A stretch of 51,563 bases of DNA from JAWLFI01 sp964627995 (GTDB lineage Bacteria > Bacteroidota > Bacteroidia > Chitinophagales > Saprospiraceae): NCBI GenBank assembly GCA_964627995.1, contig CAZVLN010000016.1:1-51563 (forward strand), given 5' to 3'. Below, one piece after another: positions 25,617 to 33,600 of the stretch. A model generated the notes under the pieces. That model saw only the letters and a program-made list of their open reading frames with translations. It was not told the DNA's origin and ran no database searches. Position numbers and translations under genes: made by a program. Numbering within the stretch: position 1 is the first letter of the stretch; the number at the start of each line of letters is the position of its first letter.

Positions 25617-25649
25617 AAAAAAAGCCGGCACAGCTAAGGCACTGCCGAC
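25617..25649 (-). terminator. Intrinsic terminator on the minus strand
   Basis: On the minus strand GTCGGCAGTGCC, TTA, GCTGTGCCGGC forms a stem interrupted by a 2-nt internal loop, followed by a run of seven T. It lies 133 nt after the stop of the small membrane protein gene at 25782, so that gene would have a long 3' UTR, or the region encodes a separate small RNA. Confidence 0.7.
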
Positions 25650-25781
25650 AAGAGTCGAAAAGCAAGTTGCTACTGATTATGAAATCATGAAAGCTTTTTG
25701 AGTGCAAATGAATAATTAAAACAGCTTTTTTTACCGGCAAAAGCGTCCTTAAGTTCAAACGAATAGGTCGTTAAAGAAAGC

Positions 25782-26081
25782 CTATTTTTCTTCATTCAAC
25801 CTGCCTTGGATGTAATGGAAATCGCGGGGACTTAGTGCAGATGTGGTTTCGCTAGATCGAAGTTCTTTAAGAAAGTCCTTCAACTCCTTATTACTCATAT
25901 CTTCCAGATCAGACCGATCGTACATCGCCATGTTGTAATTTGTGGAATTTGGGTTTATATACTTTCGAGGATCTGATGGCTGATCTTGCTGCTTTCGTTT
26001 TAGCCTTCTTTGACGGAAAACCATGAAGAAAATCAGAATAGCAATAAAAAATATATACAAAGTCAGTGCTGTCATGATCAA
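25782..26081 (-). CDS. Small single-pass membrane protein
   Basis: A 99-residue protein with one membrane segment at residues 3-20 (MTALTLYIFFIAILIFFMVF), followed by a basic stretch (RQRRLKRKQQ) that should stay in the cytoplasm and a mostly charged cytosolic tail (DRSDLEDMSNKELKDFLKELRSSE). I do not recognise a family. The tail looks helical. It is downstream of ftcD on the same strand, with a 43-codon ORF between them, so all three may form one transcript ending at the terminator near 25617. Met1 and Met3 are both possible starts. Confidence 0.65.
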   Translation of the reverse strand: MIMTALTLYIFFIAILIFFMVFRQRRLKRKQQDQPSDPRKYINPNSTNYNMAMYDRSDLEDMSNKELKDFLKELRSSETTSALSPRDFHYIQGRLNEEK

Positions 26082-26090
26082 ATTCTTTAC

Positions 26091-26222
26091 TTATTGAATG
26101 ATCGTGTCCAGACCTTTGTTCAGATCCTCTAGCTCACAGCTTTTAAAATCTTTGTTGAAAATGATGATGCTTCCAGGTGATGAATATGATTTTATCTTGA
26201 GATTTACATGCAAACGCTTCAT
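26091..26222 (-). CDS. Short hypothetical protein (43 aa)
   Basis: ATG at 26222 to TAA at 26091 gives 43 residues, beginning MKRLHVNLKIKSYSSPGS and ending KGLDTIIQ. It lies 14 nt after the ftcD stop and 9 nt before the membrane-protein start. That tight packing, and a mixed hydrophilic sequence without stop-rich bias, suggests a real small gene. There is no recognisable family, and codon evidence over 43 codons is thin, so this is tentative. Confidence 0.35.
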   Translation of the reverse strand: MKRLHVNLKIKSYSSPGSIIIFNKDFKSCELEDLNKGLDTIIQ

Positions 26223-26236
26223 CAGAATATCCTACT

Positions 26237-27274
26237 TTAGACAATCAAAAACCCTTTTTTTTCTGCGACGTACTCTATGATCCGATCTTCCAATCGGATT
26301 GGTCCTAAGCGATCTAAGCCTAACCCCTGAACAGCAAAACTCATCCACTTTTCATCTTCTAGTTCACCATAAGCTCCAGCCTTCTCAGCATAAAACCTGC
26401 CAGTCTGTTGCATGGCCTTTAGTGGTGCCATCCCAATCAATTCAGAACCCTGTACCGAAACCCCATAAAATTCCGCTCGTTTACGAGTTAGCTCGTAAAT
26501 TTCATGAAGCGGGGCTGCCTCGTAATCCATTACGTTCATGGACACTTGAGACCAACCATAGGAGGCCATACTCCAACCTATTGCTTTAAGTTTAGAAAAA
26601 CGCCCGGGCTTTCGTTTCTTTCCCCCGTCCATTTGAACCATTCGCCCACTTTCACGTAAATCGGCTGCTATACTCTTGGCTATGGAAACGTCCTCTGTGT
26701 CTAAATGGATGTTATATGCAATCATGAGGTCACGAACACCCATAGTCAAAGCTCCAAACCTGCGATTGAATCCATGGGGACCCAAATCTGGCAATCCATC
26801 TGTGCGTTTAAGTTTGTCCGGCAAACCTTCATACTCCCCTTTGCGAATAGCAGATAGCGCAGAACGATCAGGTTTTCGGGCACTATCTCCATACATGTAT
26901 ATGGGTATATTACAATCAGCCGCCAGCTGGTCCGCAAATTCATCTACTGCTCGCACCAATTCCGACGGTCTTATACCCTGAAGTGCTACAAAGGGACACA
27001 CATCAACCGCCCCTAAACGTGGATGCTCGCCTTGCTGTTGACCCATATCGATATGCTTTATAGCCTCTCTTATCCCTGCACCAGCTGAGTGGAAAACAGC
27101 TTCGGGTGTGCCGCCAACTGTAATAACCGTTCGATTGGCATCATACCCTATGTCCACATGCAAGACTCCTGCATTTTTAATGCTATCCATAGCTTGAACA
27201 ATGGAGTCTATAACTTTTTCATTGCGCCCTTCACTAAAGTTTGGAATGCATTCTATAAATGGTTTGATTGACAC
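26237..27274 (-). CDS. ftcD: Glutamate formiminotransferase
   Basis: A 345-residue formiminotransferase that moves the formimino group of formiminoglutamate to tetrahydrofolate in histidine breakdown. The N-terminal domain starts FIECIPNFSEGRN and has GEHPRLGAVDVCPFVAL, followed by the family's VRDLMIAYNIHLDT and QVSMNVMDYE. The cyclodeaminase domain is absent, as in many Bacteroidota. The start is set at GTG 27274 (VSIKPF), because a promoter at 27292-27320 has its -7 box between this and a TTG at 27316. No other hut genes are in the window, so the pathway context is unknown. It may be transcribed with two small genes downstream. Confidence 0.92.
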   Translation of the reverse strand: MSIKPFIECIPNFSEGRNEKVIDSIVQAMDSIKNAGVLHVDIGYDANRTVITVGGTPEAVFHSAGAGIREAIKHIDMGQQQGEHPRLGAVDVCPFVALQGIRPSELVRAVDEFADQLAADCNIPIYMYGDSARKPDRSALSAIRKGEYEGLPDKLKRTDGLPDLGPHGFNRRFGALTMGVRDLMIAYNIHLDTEDVSIAKSIAADLRESGRMVQMDGGKKRKPGRFSKLKAIGWSMASYGWSQVSMNVMDYEAAPLHEIYELTRKRAEFYGVSVQGSELIGMAPLKAMQQTGRFYAEKAGAYGELEDEKWMSFAVQGLGLDRLGPIRLEDRIIEYVAEKKGFLIV

Positions 27275-27291
27275 GGGTACGGTATTTTTCG

Positions 27292-27320
27292 TAAATTTAC
27301 AATAGCCAAAACACAATCAA
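27292..27320 (-). promoter_or_regulatory. ftcD promoter
   Basis: On the minus strand TTG (27318-27320), 18 nt and TAAATTTA (27292-27299, one mismatch to TAnnTTTG) precede the GTG at 27274 by 17 nt. GTAAATTTAC is palindromic. This places the TTG at 27316 outside the transcript. Confidence 0.45.
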
Positions 27321-27347
27321 AGTCCTGCTCGTTATAATTTTATAATC

Positions 27348-28766
27348 ATGAGATTTTTACACGCTTTTATTCTTTTTGTACTGGTTTTGAGCCTTAGTAA
27401 TACAGGGCAAAGTCAAAAAGTCGTGGTTTCAAATCCGATCGAGATTTCAGACCAGACCCATTATGAATTTGTGGGCTATTTTGGCGATCAACTACTCCTC
27501 TATTTTGAAAAGGACGGCCGGATTGACATTTTAGCTTACGACACACAAATGAAGAAACAGTGGACTAAGCAGCTTCACATGAGCGACGATAGAGGACAAA
27601 CTGTCGGTCTCCTTCCCGGAAATAATGAATTCCATCATTTTTACTCCTACAGGGAGCGCGACACCACTATTTTAGTCCACGATATTTACGATTTGAAAGC
27701 TGAGCTGAAGGAGTCCTACTTTATACTGAAATCCACAGAGCTCGGAGGTCGCTTTTTATTTAACAGTTCGACCGACGGAAATAGATGCATGTTTTTTCAG
27801 CCGGGCGTAAATGATAAATTGTGGACTTTGTCTTATGAATTTCACGAAGCACGTGTCTCATGGGAACGGAAATTCAAATTAGCAGCGCGTTTTGATCGCA
27901 GTTTCTTAAGTATGCAGCTGACTAGTCAAAATGAGCTCTACTTGCTGTTGAGCACAGAAAACGAGAATGTGCGAAGAGAGGAGCACACCTTTATAATATA
28001 TCACGTAAAAGCTGGGAACGATGAAGTATCAGCCCTCCGGGTGCCAACACCAGACTTTTTAATCAACAGCAGTGTAATGATTTATGATGAGGTCAATCAA
28101 AAACTCAACATTTGTGGCTTTTACACGAAACGAAATCTCGACCAATCTGAAGGCCTGTTTTATTTTTCCTTATCACCCGGTGAAACTCAAGTTCAAATCA
28201 TATCGTACCCCTGGAATCAAGAGCTCAAAAACAAGATGATTGGAGCGAGTGGATCCCGTGCGAGTGGAGTTGGAGGATTAGAACTCAAAAGAGTTCTCTT
28301 ACGGGAAGATGGGGGCCTTTTATTGATAGGAGAAGTAGAGAAAATATACCAGCGGCGCGCCTCCTTTGCCGAACGGAATATGTATAGTCGTGGAGGAAAT
28401 TGGGTGGATTATGTTTTCGAAGACCTCTTGCTTGTCTCACTTCATCCCGATGGAAACATTCACTGGAATACGGTGATCAACAAGCGTCAATTCTCCCAGG
28501 ATGATAATGGGCTGTTTTCCTCATTCTTTGTTTTTTCGAACCCCTCCATGTTGCGCATAATATTTAATGACGAAATAAAAGCTAACAATACCGCCTCCTC
28601 TTACGAAGTTTTTGGCAATGGCGAGGTGAACCGTTCTAGTATATTGAGTACACAGTATCAGCAACTTCAGCTTCGGTTTATGGAGTCCTACCAATACAGT
28701 GCGAATGCACTTATCATTCCCAGTGAATACAAGGGAAACCTCAAGCTCGTACAAATCCAGTTCTAA
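27348..28766 (+). CDS. Exported protein of unknown function (472 aa)
   Basis: I do not recognise this 472-residue protein. It has a signal peptide (residues 1-22, LHAFILFVLVLSLSNTGQSQ) and no lipobox. The mature part is beta-rich with recurring blocks of the type WTLSYEFHEARVSWERKF, ELYLLLSTE and GGLLLIGEVEKIYQRR, each like one blade of a propeller, so a beta-propeller fold is plausible. No catalytic motif is seen. The protein contains GMRFLS-free, charge-balanced sequence consistent with a periplasmic or surface location. It is divergent from ftcD (73-nt gap) and followed by a 265-nt gap without a gene. Confidence 0.65.
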   Translation: MRFLHAFILFVLVLSLSNTGQSQKVVVSNPIEISDQTHYEFVGYFGDQLLLYFEKDGRIDILAYDTQMKKQWTKQLHMSDDRGQTVGLLPGNNEFHHFYSYRERDTTILVHDIYDLKAELKESYFILKSTELGGRFLFNSSTDGNRCMFFQPGVNDKLWTLSYEFHEARVSWERKFKLAARFDRSFLSMQLTSQNELYLLLSTENENVRREEHTFIIYHVKAGNDEVSALRVPTPDFLINSSVMIYDEVNQKLNICGFYTKRNLDQSEGLFYFSLSPGETQVQIISYPWNQELKNKMIGASGSRASGVGGLELKRVLLREDGGLLLIGEVEKIYQRRASFAERNMYSRGGNWVDYVFEDLLLVSLHPDGNIHWNTVINKRQFSQDDNGLFSSFFVFSNPSMLRIIFNDEIKANNTASSYEVFGNGEVNRSSILSTQYQQLQLRFMESYQYSANALIIPSEYKGNLKLVQIQF

Positions 28767-28913
28767 TTTCAGCCTATTTTTGCCCTTCGCATACTCTACT
28801 TAACCAAATTTTATTTGGCTTATTTTAGCTTAGTATAGATAGTCGGCAATTTTAGCAGATTTCACCCAATTATATAAATTTTATATATATGTTAATAGCT
28901 CTGTCTAACAGTG
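28767..28913. other. AT-rich gap before the 29032 gene
   Basis: No gene seen. The DNA is very AT-rich, with TTTTATATATATG near 28880. It leads into a cluster of TTAAC-type half-sites. Confidence 0.4.
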
Positions 28914-28933
28914 TGTTAACAACATTATTAACA
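28914..28933. promoter_or_regulatory. TGTTAA/TTAACA inverted repeat
   Basis: TGTTAA (28914-28919) and TTAACA (28928-28933) form an inverted repeat with an 8-nt spacer, with further TTAAC and TTAAT copies on both sides. It lies about 45-70 nt upstream of the -7 box of the gene at 29032. The half-sites equal the core of the palindrome at 23642-23661. Confidence 0.4.
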
Positions 28934-28953
28934 TATCATTAACTATATTACTG

Positions 28954-28984
28954 TTGTGTTGGAGAACAACTTAAGCTACCTTTG
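28954..28984 (+). promoter_or_regulatory. Promoter of the 29032 gene
   Basis: TTG (28954-28956), 20 nt and TACCTTTG (28977-28984) form a good Bacteroidota promoter. It predicts a leader of about 40 nt before the ATG at 29032. Confidence 0.6.
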
Positions 28985-29031
28985 CGTTATCGATTCAACA
29001 AAATAATAATCGGTAAACAAAACATAGTATT

Positions 29032-29373
29032 ATGAAAAACAGAATTTTGTTCTTTATTGTAGCATTGCTTTTAGGCACTTTTACTTCTTTACCTGCTACA
29101 AACTCTCCGGAGTCAGATTTAAAGAACACCATCACAAAAATGATCAAGCCAGGAGTTTTTGATCATTTAGAGGCTTCCGAGCAAGCTGAGGTGAAAATTA
29201 AATTTTACATCACTTCAGATAATGAGTTGCGCGTCATCTCAGTCGAATCTGAGGATGCTGAAGTGCGACATCGCGTCTTTCAAGCTTTAGATCATGCATC
29301 TATAGATGGATCCAATTTATTAAAGAAGTTTCACTATAACTTGACTGTACGATTTTTACATCCCCGTGCATAG
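29032..29373 (+). CDS. Small exported protein, TonB C-terminal-like
   Basis: A 113-residue protein with a signal peptide (residues 1-22, ending SLPAT). The mature part VKIKFYITSDNELRVISVESEDAEVRHRVFQALDHASI ... FHYNLTVRF alternates strands and helix as in the C-terminal domain of TonB-type proteins, which ends in a strand before the last residues. Small free-standing proteins of this type are common in Bacteroidota, and their partner is unknown. It has its own strong promoter and terminator, so it is a monocistronic, probably well-expressed gene. The TonB-fold assignment is by eye and moderate. Confidence 0.7.
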   Translation: MKNRILFFIVALLLGTFTSLPATNSPESDLKNTITKMIKPGVFDHLEASEQAEVKIKFYITSDNELRVISVESEDAEVRHRVFQALDHASIDGSNLLKKFHYNLTVRFLHPRA

Positions 29374-29440
29374 ATACTCATATCTGTCGGATGTAATTTG
29401 ATTACAGATATTGACAATTGTTTGTTTAGGTTAGGGTAAG

Positions 29441-29475
29441 CCCGGGCAGTGTGATCACTGTCCGGGTTTTGTGTT
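29441..29475 (+). terminator. Intrinsic terminator of the 29032 gene
   Basis: CCCGGGCAGTG (29442-29452), a TGAT loop and CACTGTCCGGG form a near-perfect 11-bp GC-rich stem, followed by TTTTGTGTTATTT. It is 68 nt past the stop codon. Confidence 0.85.
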
Positions 29476-29540
29476 ATTTACCTTTAACAAAAAATCAGCA
29501 ATACGATGTGTGCCTCTTATTTAAATAGAAATCGCTGAAG

Positions 29541-29735
29541 AGCCCTTTCTCTCCGGAAGGGATAGTAGCGATATGCGGCGGGCAGGCGTTCGATGCAGCC
29601 GTAGAGCGAGGAAGTGACCTTCGGAAACTCTCCGCAGCCTTACGGATGCCGATCGACTGGCCGGCCCATACAAGCGGATAGCCCGACCTCGGACCAGACA
29701 GTTTATCACGTCTGGGCCGAGGACCGGCCGAAGGC
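29541..29735 (-). repeat. GC-rich intergenic repeat D
   Basis: On the minus strand the element carries CGGGCTATCCG (29675-29685) and CTACTATCCCT (29558-29568), the two terminal motifs of repeat B, here in the opposite orientation and with a longer, different interior. A strong stem CCTCGGACCAGAC / GTCTGGGCCGAGG (29687-29699 with 29710-29722) and palindromic GGCCGGCC near 29659 are added. The minus-strand ORFs of 80-100 codons here are not credible genes. Confidence 0.7.
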
Positions 29736-29750
29736 ATAAAGTGAAAATAG

Positions 29751-29764
29751 TCCTAGATATAGGA
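29751..29764. repeat. Short inverted repeat TCCTA-GATA-TAGGA
   Basis: A 5-bp inverted repeat with a 4-nt loop, 18-31 nt before the -7 box of the metallophosphoesterase gene. It could be an operator; no more can be said. Confidence 0.25.
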
Positions 29765-29781
29765 ATCCTGTCCGGAGCTGT

Positions 29782-29789
29782 TATATTTG
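29782..29789 (+). promoter_or_regulatory. -7 box 4 nt before metallophosphoesterase ATG
   Basis: TATATTTG matches TAnnTTTG exactly and is followed by CGCG and the ATG at 29794. The spacing predicts a leaderless mRNA. No -33 TTTG is visible. Confidence 0.4.
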
Positions 29790-29793
29790 CGCG

Positions 29794-30507
29794 ATGAAAA
29801 TTATTCAGATTGCTGACCTTCATTTGCCAGCGGCAGGAGAGGCAAAGAAGGAGGAATATTCTCTGGCCTGGAATAACTGGGAACAGATGCGCACTGAACT
29901 TGATTTGATGGGCGCGGATTTAATCGTAAATACCGGTGATATATGTCGCGAGATACCAAAGGCTTCGATTTACAAGCAGTATTTCAAAGGTTTGGCATCC
30001 ATGTCTACCCCGGTGATTAACTTGAGCGGGAATCACGATGATTTAGATCTCATGGAACCATATGGGGAAACTCAGTCCACACTTAAGAAGGAGGGCTTTG
30101 ATTTTCTTTTTCTTCATTGTTGTCCTGACAAACTCATACCCCCGCACCAAGATTTGCTAGTTGAAGCTTTAGCGCATAAAAAGAAACCCCTCATTATTTT
30201 TATGCATTATCCGCCCTTGTATGCAGGTAGCCCATATATGGACGGTCAATATCCGTTTGCCGATATCGATACGATATTGCCACTTCTTGCAGATGCCAAG
30301 CGGTCTATAAGCTTATTTTGTGGACACTATCACATGGCACGCACTATAAAGTATGGTTCCTTGACTGCATATATTACGCCTTCGCCTTACAGAAATATTG
30401 ACCCCGCATTTACCGATCGAGTCGATTGTAATCGATTTGCCTTTCCTTTTCGGGAAATCATAGTACGGGGTGGTCAGGTGGAGTCCTTTCTTAAAGAAGC
30501 GCTGTAA
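29794..30507 (+). CDS. Calcineurin-like metallophosphoesterase
   Basis: A 237-residue phosphoesterase of the Icc/calcineurin type. The metal-ligand motifs run in order: IQIADLHLP (Asp-x-His), NTGDICRE (Gly-Asp), LSGNHDD (Gly-Asn-His-Asp), FMHYPP (His) and FCGHYHMA (Gly-His-x-His). It resembles class III cyclic-nucleotide phosphodiesterases, but substrate cannot be told. No signal peptide, so it is cytoplasmic. It begins next to repeat D and precedes metH by 161 nt, without an obvious riboswitch in that gap. Confidence 0.9.
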   Translation: MKIIQIADLHLPAAGEAKKEEYSLAWNNWEQMRTELDLMGADLIVNTGDICREIPKASIYKQYFKGLASMSTPVINLSGNHDDLDLMEPYGETQSTLKKEGFDFLFLHCCPDKLIPPHQDLLVEALAHKKKPLIIFMHYPPLYAGSPYMDGQYPFADIDTILPLLADAKRSISLFCGHYHMARTIKYGSLTAYITPSPYRNIDPAFTDRVDCNRFAFPFREIIVRGGQVESFLKEAL

Positions 30508-30668
30508 AATAGACTTCCCAGCCTTTTCCATCTATCAATTAAATTCTAACCCAATGGGGCAAAAGATCGGAAATTCGTCAAAAGACAGCCTAAGCAGATG
30601 AAGTTTAGATTAAAACGGGCGGTTTTTAGAATCTATCCCTTAACTTGACCTTTTGATTAGAGGACAAA

Positions 30669-33600
30669 ATGCCATATATGGAGAGTAATAATCCAAGAAC
30701 CGAGCTAGAACGCCTATTGAAGGACCGCATTGTCGTCTTAGACGGGGCAATGGGTACGATGATTCAAAGCTATCCGCTAACAGAAGCTGATTTCAGGGGT
30801 GAGGTCTTCGCTGACCACAGTTGTTCACTCAAAGGGAATAACGATATCCTTTCGATTACTCAACCCCAAATCATTAAAGAAATTCACACCGCTTATTTAG
30901 AAGCTGGTGCAGACATCATAGAGACCAATACATTTAGCGGAACCTCTATTGCACAGGAAGACTACAAATTAGAAGATCAGATTTCATTATTGAACCAGGC
31001 ATCTGCAGAAGTAGCTCGCTCTGCTGCCGATGAATATATGGAAGCGGCAGGTCGGCGGGTATTTGTGGCCGGTGCTATAGGCCCTACCAACAAAACACTA
31101 TCCATCTCGCCGGATGTCAATCGTCCCGGATATCGAGCCATAAGTTTTCAAGAATTGAAATTAGCCTACCGAGAGCAAATTATAGCACTCATGGAAGGCG
31201 GGGTCGATCTTATATTGATCGAAACTGTTTTTGATACGCTAAACTGTAAGGCGGCCATTAAAGCTCTATTGGAAATTGAAGATGAAACAGAGCAAGATAT
31301 TCCGCTGATCATCTCCGGGACTATAACGGATGCGAGTGGTCGAACTCTTTCCGGCCAAAATGCAGAGGCTTTTTGGATATCGATAAAACACGCACAGCCA
31401 ATAGCCGTAGGGTTTAATTGTGCCCTGGGAGCAAAAGAATTATACCCACATATTAAAACCCTGAGTCAGGTCGCCAATACCTATATTTCAGCCTATCCTA
31501 ATGCTGGATTACCCAACGAGTTTGGAGAATACGAACAACTACCAGAAGATATGGCGCGCTGGGCCGAAAAATATGCCGGCGAAGGTCTCGTCAATATAGT
31601 TGGAGGGTGTTGCGGAACCACTGACGAACATATTAGACAGATTCGCGAGGCTACTGCACCCTATGGTGCCCGCCCGCTACCCGAATCAAAACTACTATCG
31701 ACCTATAGTGGTCTAGAACCTTTGGTATTGCGTTCTGACATCAACTTCGTAAATATTGGTGAACGGACCAATGTGACCGGTTCTCGAAAATTTAAACGCC
31801 TTATCAAGTCCGGCGCCTATGACGAGGCTTTGGAAGTGGCACGAGAGCAAGTGGAAGGAGGTGCGCAGATGGTAGATGTAAATATGGATGAGGGCTTATT
31901 AGACTCTGCTGAAGAAATGCAAACTTTCCTAAACCTCATGATGGCAGAGCCTGATATTGCTCGAGTACCTGTGGTGGTAGACTCTTCAAAATTTGAGGTC
32001 ATACGCGCAGGCTTAGAGTGCGTTCAGGGTAAGTGCGTTGTGAATTCCATTTCTATGAAGGAAGGGGAAGAACGATTTTTACAGGACGCACGTGAAGTCC
32101 AACAATACGGTGCAGCTGCGATTGTCATGGCTTTTGATGAGCAGGGCCAGGCAGATAGCTGTTCGCGAAAGGTAGAAATTTGTCAGCGAGCCTACCATCT
32201 GCTGCGGGACAAGTTGGACTTTCCCGCCGAGGATATCATATTTGATCCCAATATATTTGCGATTGCCACAGGGATTGCTGAACATGACAACTATGCCGTA
32301 GAGTTTCTTGAGGCTACCAAACAAATCAAGGAAACGTGCCCGGGCGCACGAATCAGTGGTGGCGTGAGTAATATTTCCTTCTCTTTTCGAGGGTTGCCTG
32401 CAGTTCGCGAAGCGATGCATTCGGCATTTCTCTATCATGCCATACGGGCGGGTATGGATATGGGTATTGTTAACGCCGGCATGCTGGAAGTATACGAAGA
32501 TATTGAGCCCGAACTCCGAAAAAAGGTCGAGGATGTATTATTTAACAGACATCCGGATGCCACGGAGGTGCTCCTATCAGCAGCAGAAAAATATCAAGGA
32601 AAAAAGCGAGCTGATGATGGAAATGCAGAATGGCGGCAGCAACCCGTTTCAGAACGAATCGAATATGCCTTGCTCAAAGGTATTGTCAAATATGCCGAGG
32701 AGGATGCAGAGGAAGCCCGGCAAGAATTGGGAGATCCGCTAGAGGTCATTGAAGGGCCTTTGATGTCGGGGATGAATGTAGTGGGAGATTTATTTGGGGC
32801 GGGCAAAATGTTTTTGCCTCAGGTGGTAAAAAGTGCAAGAGTAATGAAAAAGGCTGTAGCCTATCTCACCCCTTACATTGAGGCTCAAAAGAAAAAGGGA
32901 GATAAAAGTAAAAAGGGTAAAATTTTGCTTGCCACCGTTAAGGGAGATGTCCACGATATAGGAAAAAACATCGTAGGAGTAGTGTTGGGTTGTAACAATT
33001 ACGACATTGTCGATCTGGGAGTTATGGTGCCTTCACATGTTATTTTGGATACAGCCGTTAAGGAAGAAGTGGATGTAATCGGTTTAAGTGGGCTAATCAC
33101 CCCTTCTCTTGACGAGATGGTAGATGTAGCTCAAGAGATGAAGAGTCGGGGTTTGTCAACTCCCCTTTTAATTGGAGGAGCTACCACCTCCCGCGTGCAT
33201 ACAGCCGTTAAGATTGCACCTCAGCGAGAAGAAGCTGTCATCCATGTACTCGATGCTTCGCGCGCTGTGGGTGTGGTGAGTCAATTGCTTCAAAAGGATG
33301 AACTTAAAAAAGAGAACTATGTCAAGCAAATAGAGCAGGAGTATATAAGTCTCGCAGAAAAGCGAAAAGGTAAAAAAAAGAAACGCACTGTTTCAGAAGC
33401 GGAGGCCAATAAGAATAAATTCGTCACAGACTGGGGAGCTTACACCCCACCGGAGCCAAAACTTTTAGGTAGTAAGGTATGGACTTCTTATTCTGTAGCC
33501 GAGTTGCGCGATTACATTGACTGGACGCCGTTTTTTCGAACATGGGAGCTCGCGGGCCGTTTCCCGCGTATTCTTGATGATGAAGTCGTGGGTACAGAGG

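Noticed and set aside
29495..29823. Minus-strand ORFs of 80-100 codons
   Set aside because: They lie over GC-rich repeat D and run into the metallophosphoesterase promoter and start; Arg/Pro/Ser-rich composition is an artefact.
30508..30668. Possible cobalamin or SAM riboswitch before metH
   Set aside because: I looked for a B12 box and a SAM-type aptamer and found neither; only a weak TAAAAC/GTTTTTA stem near 30614.
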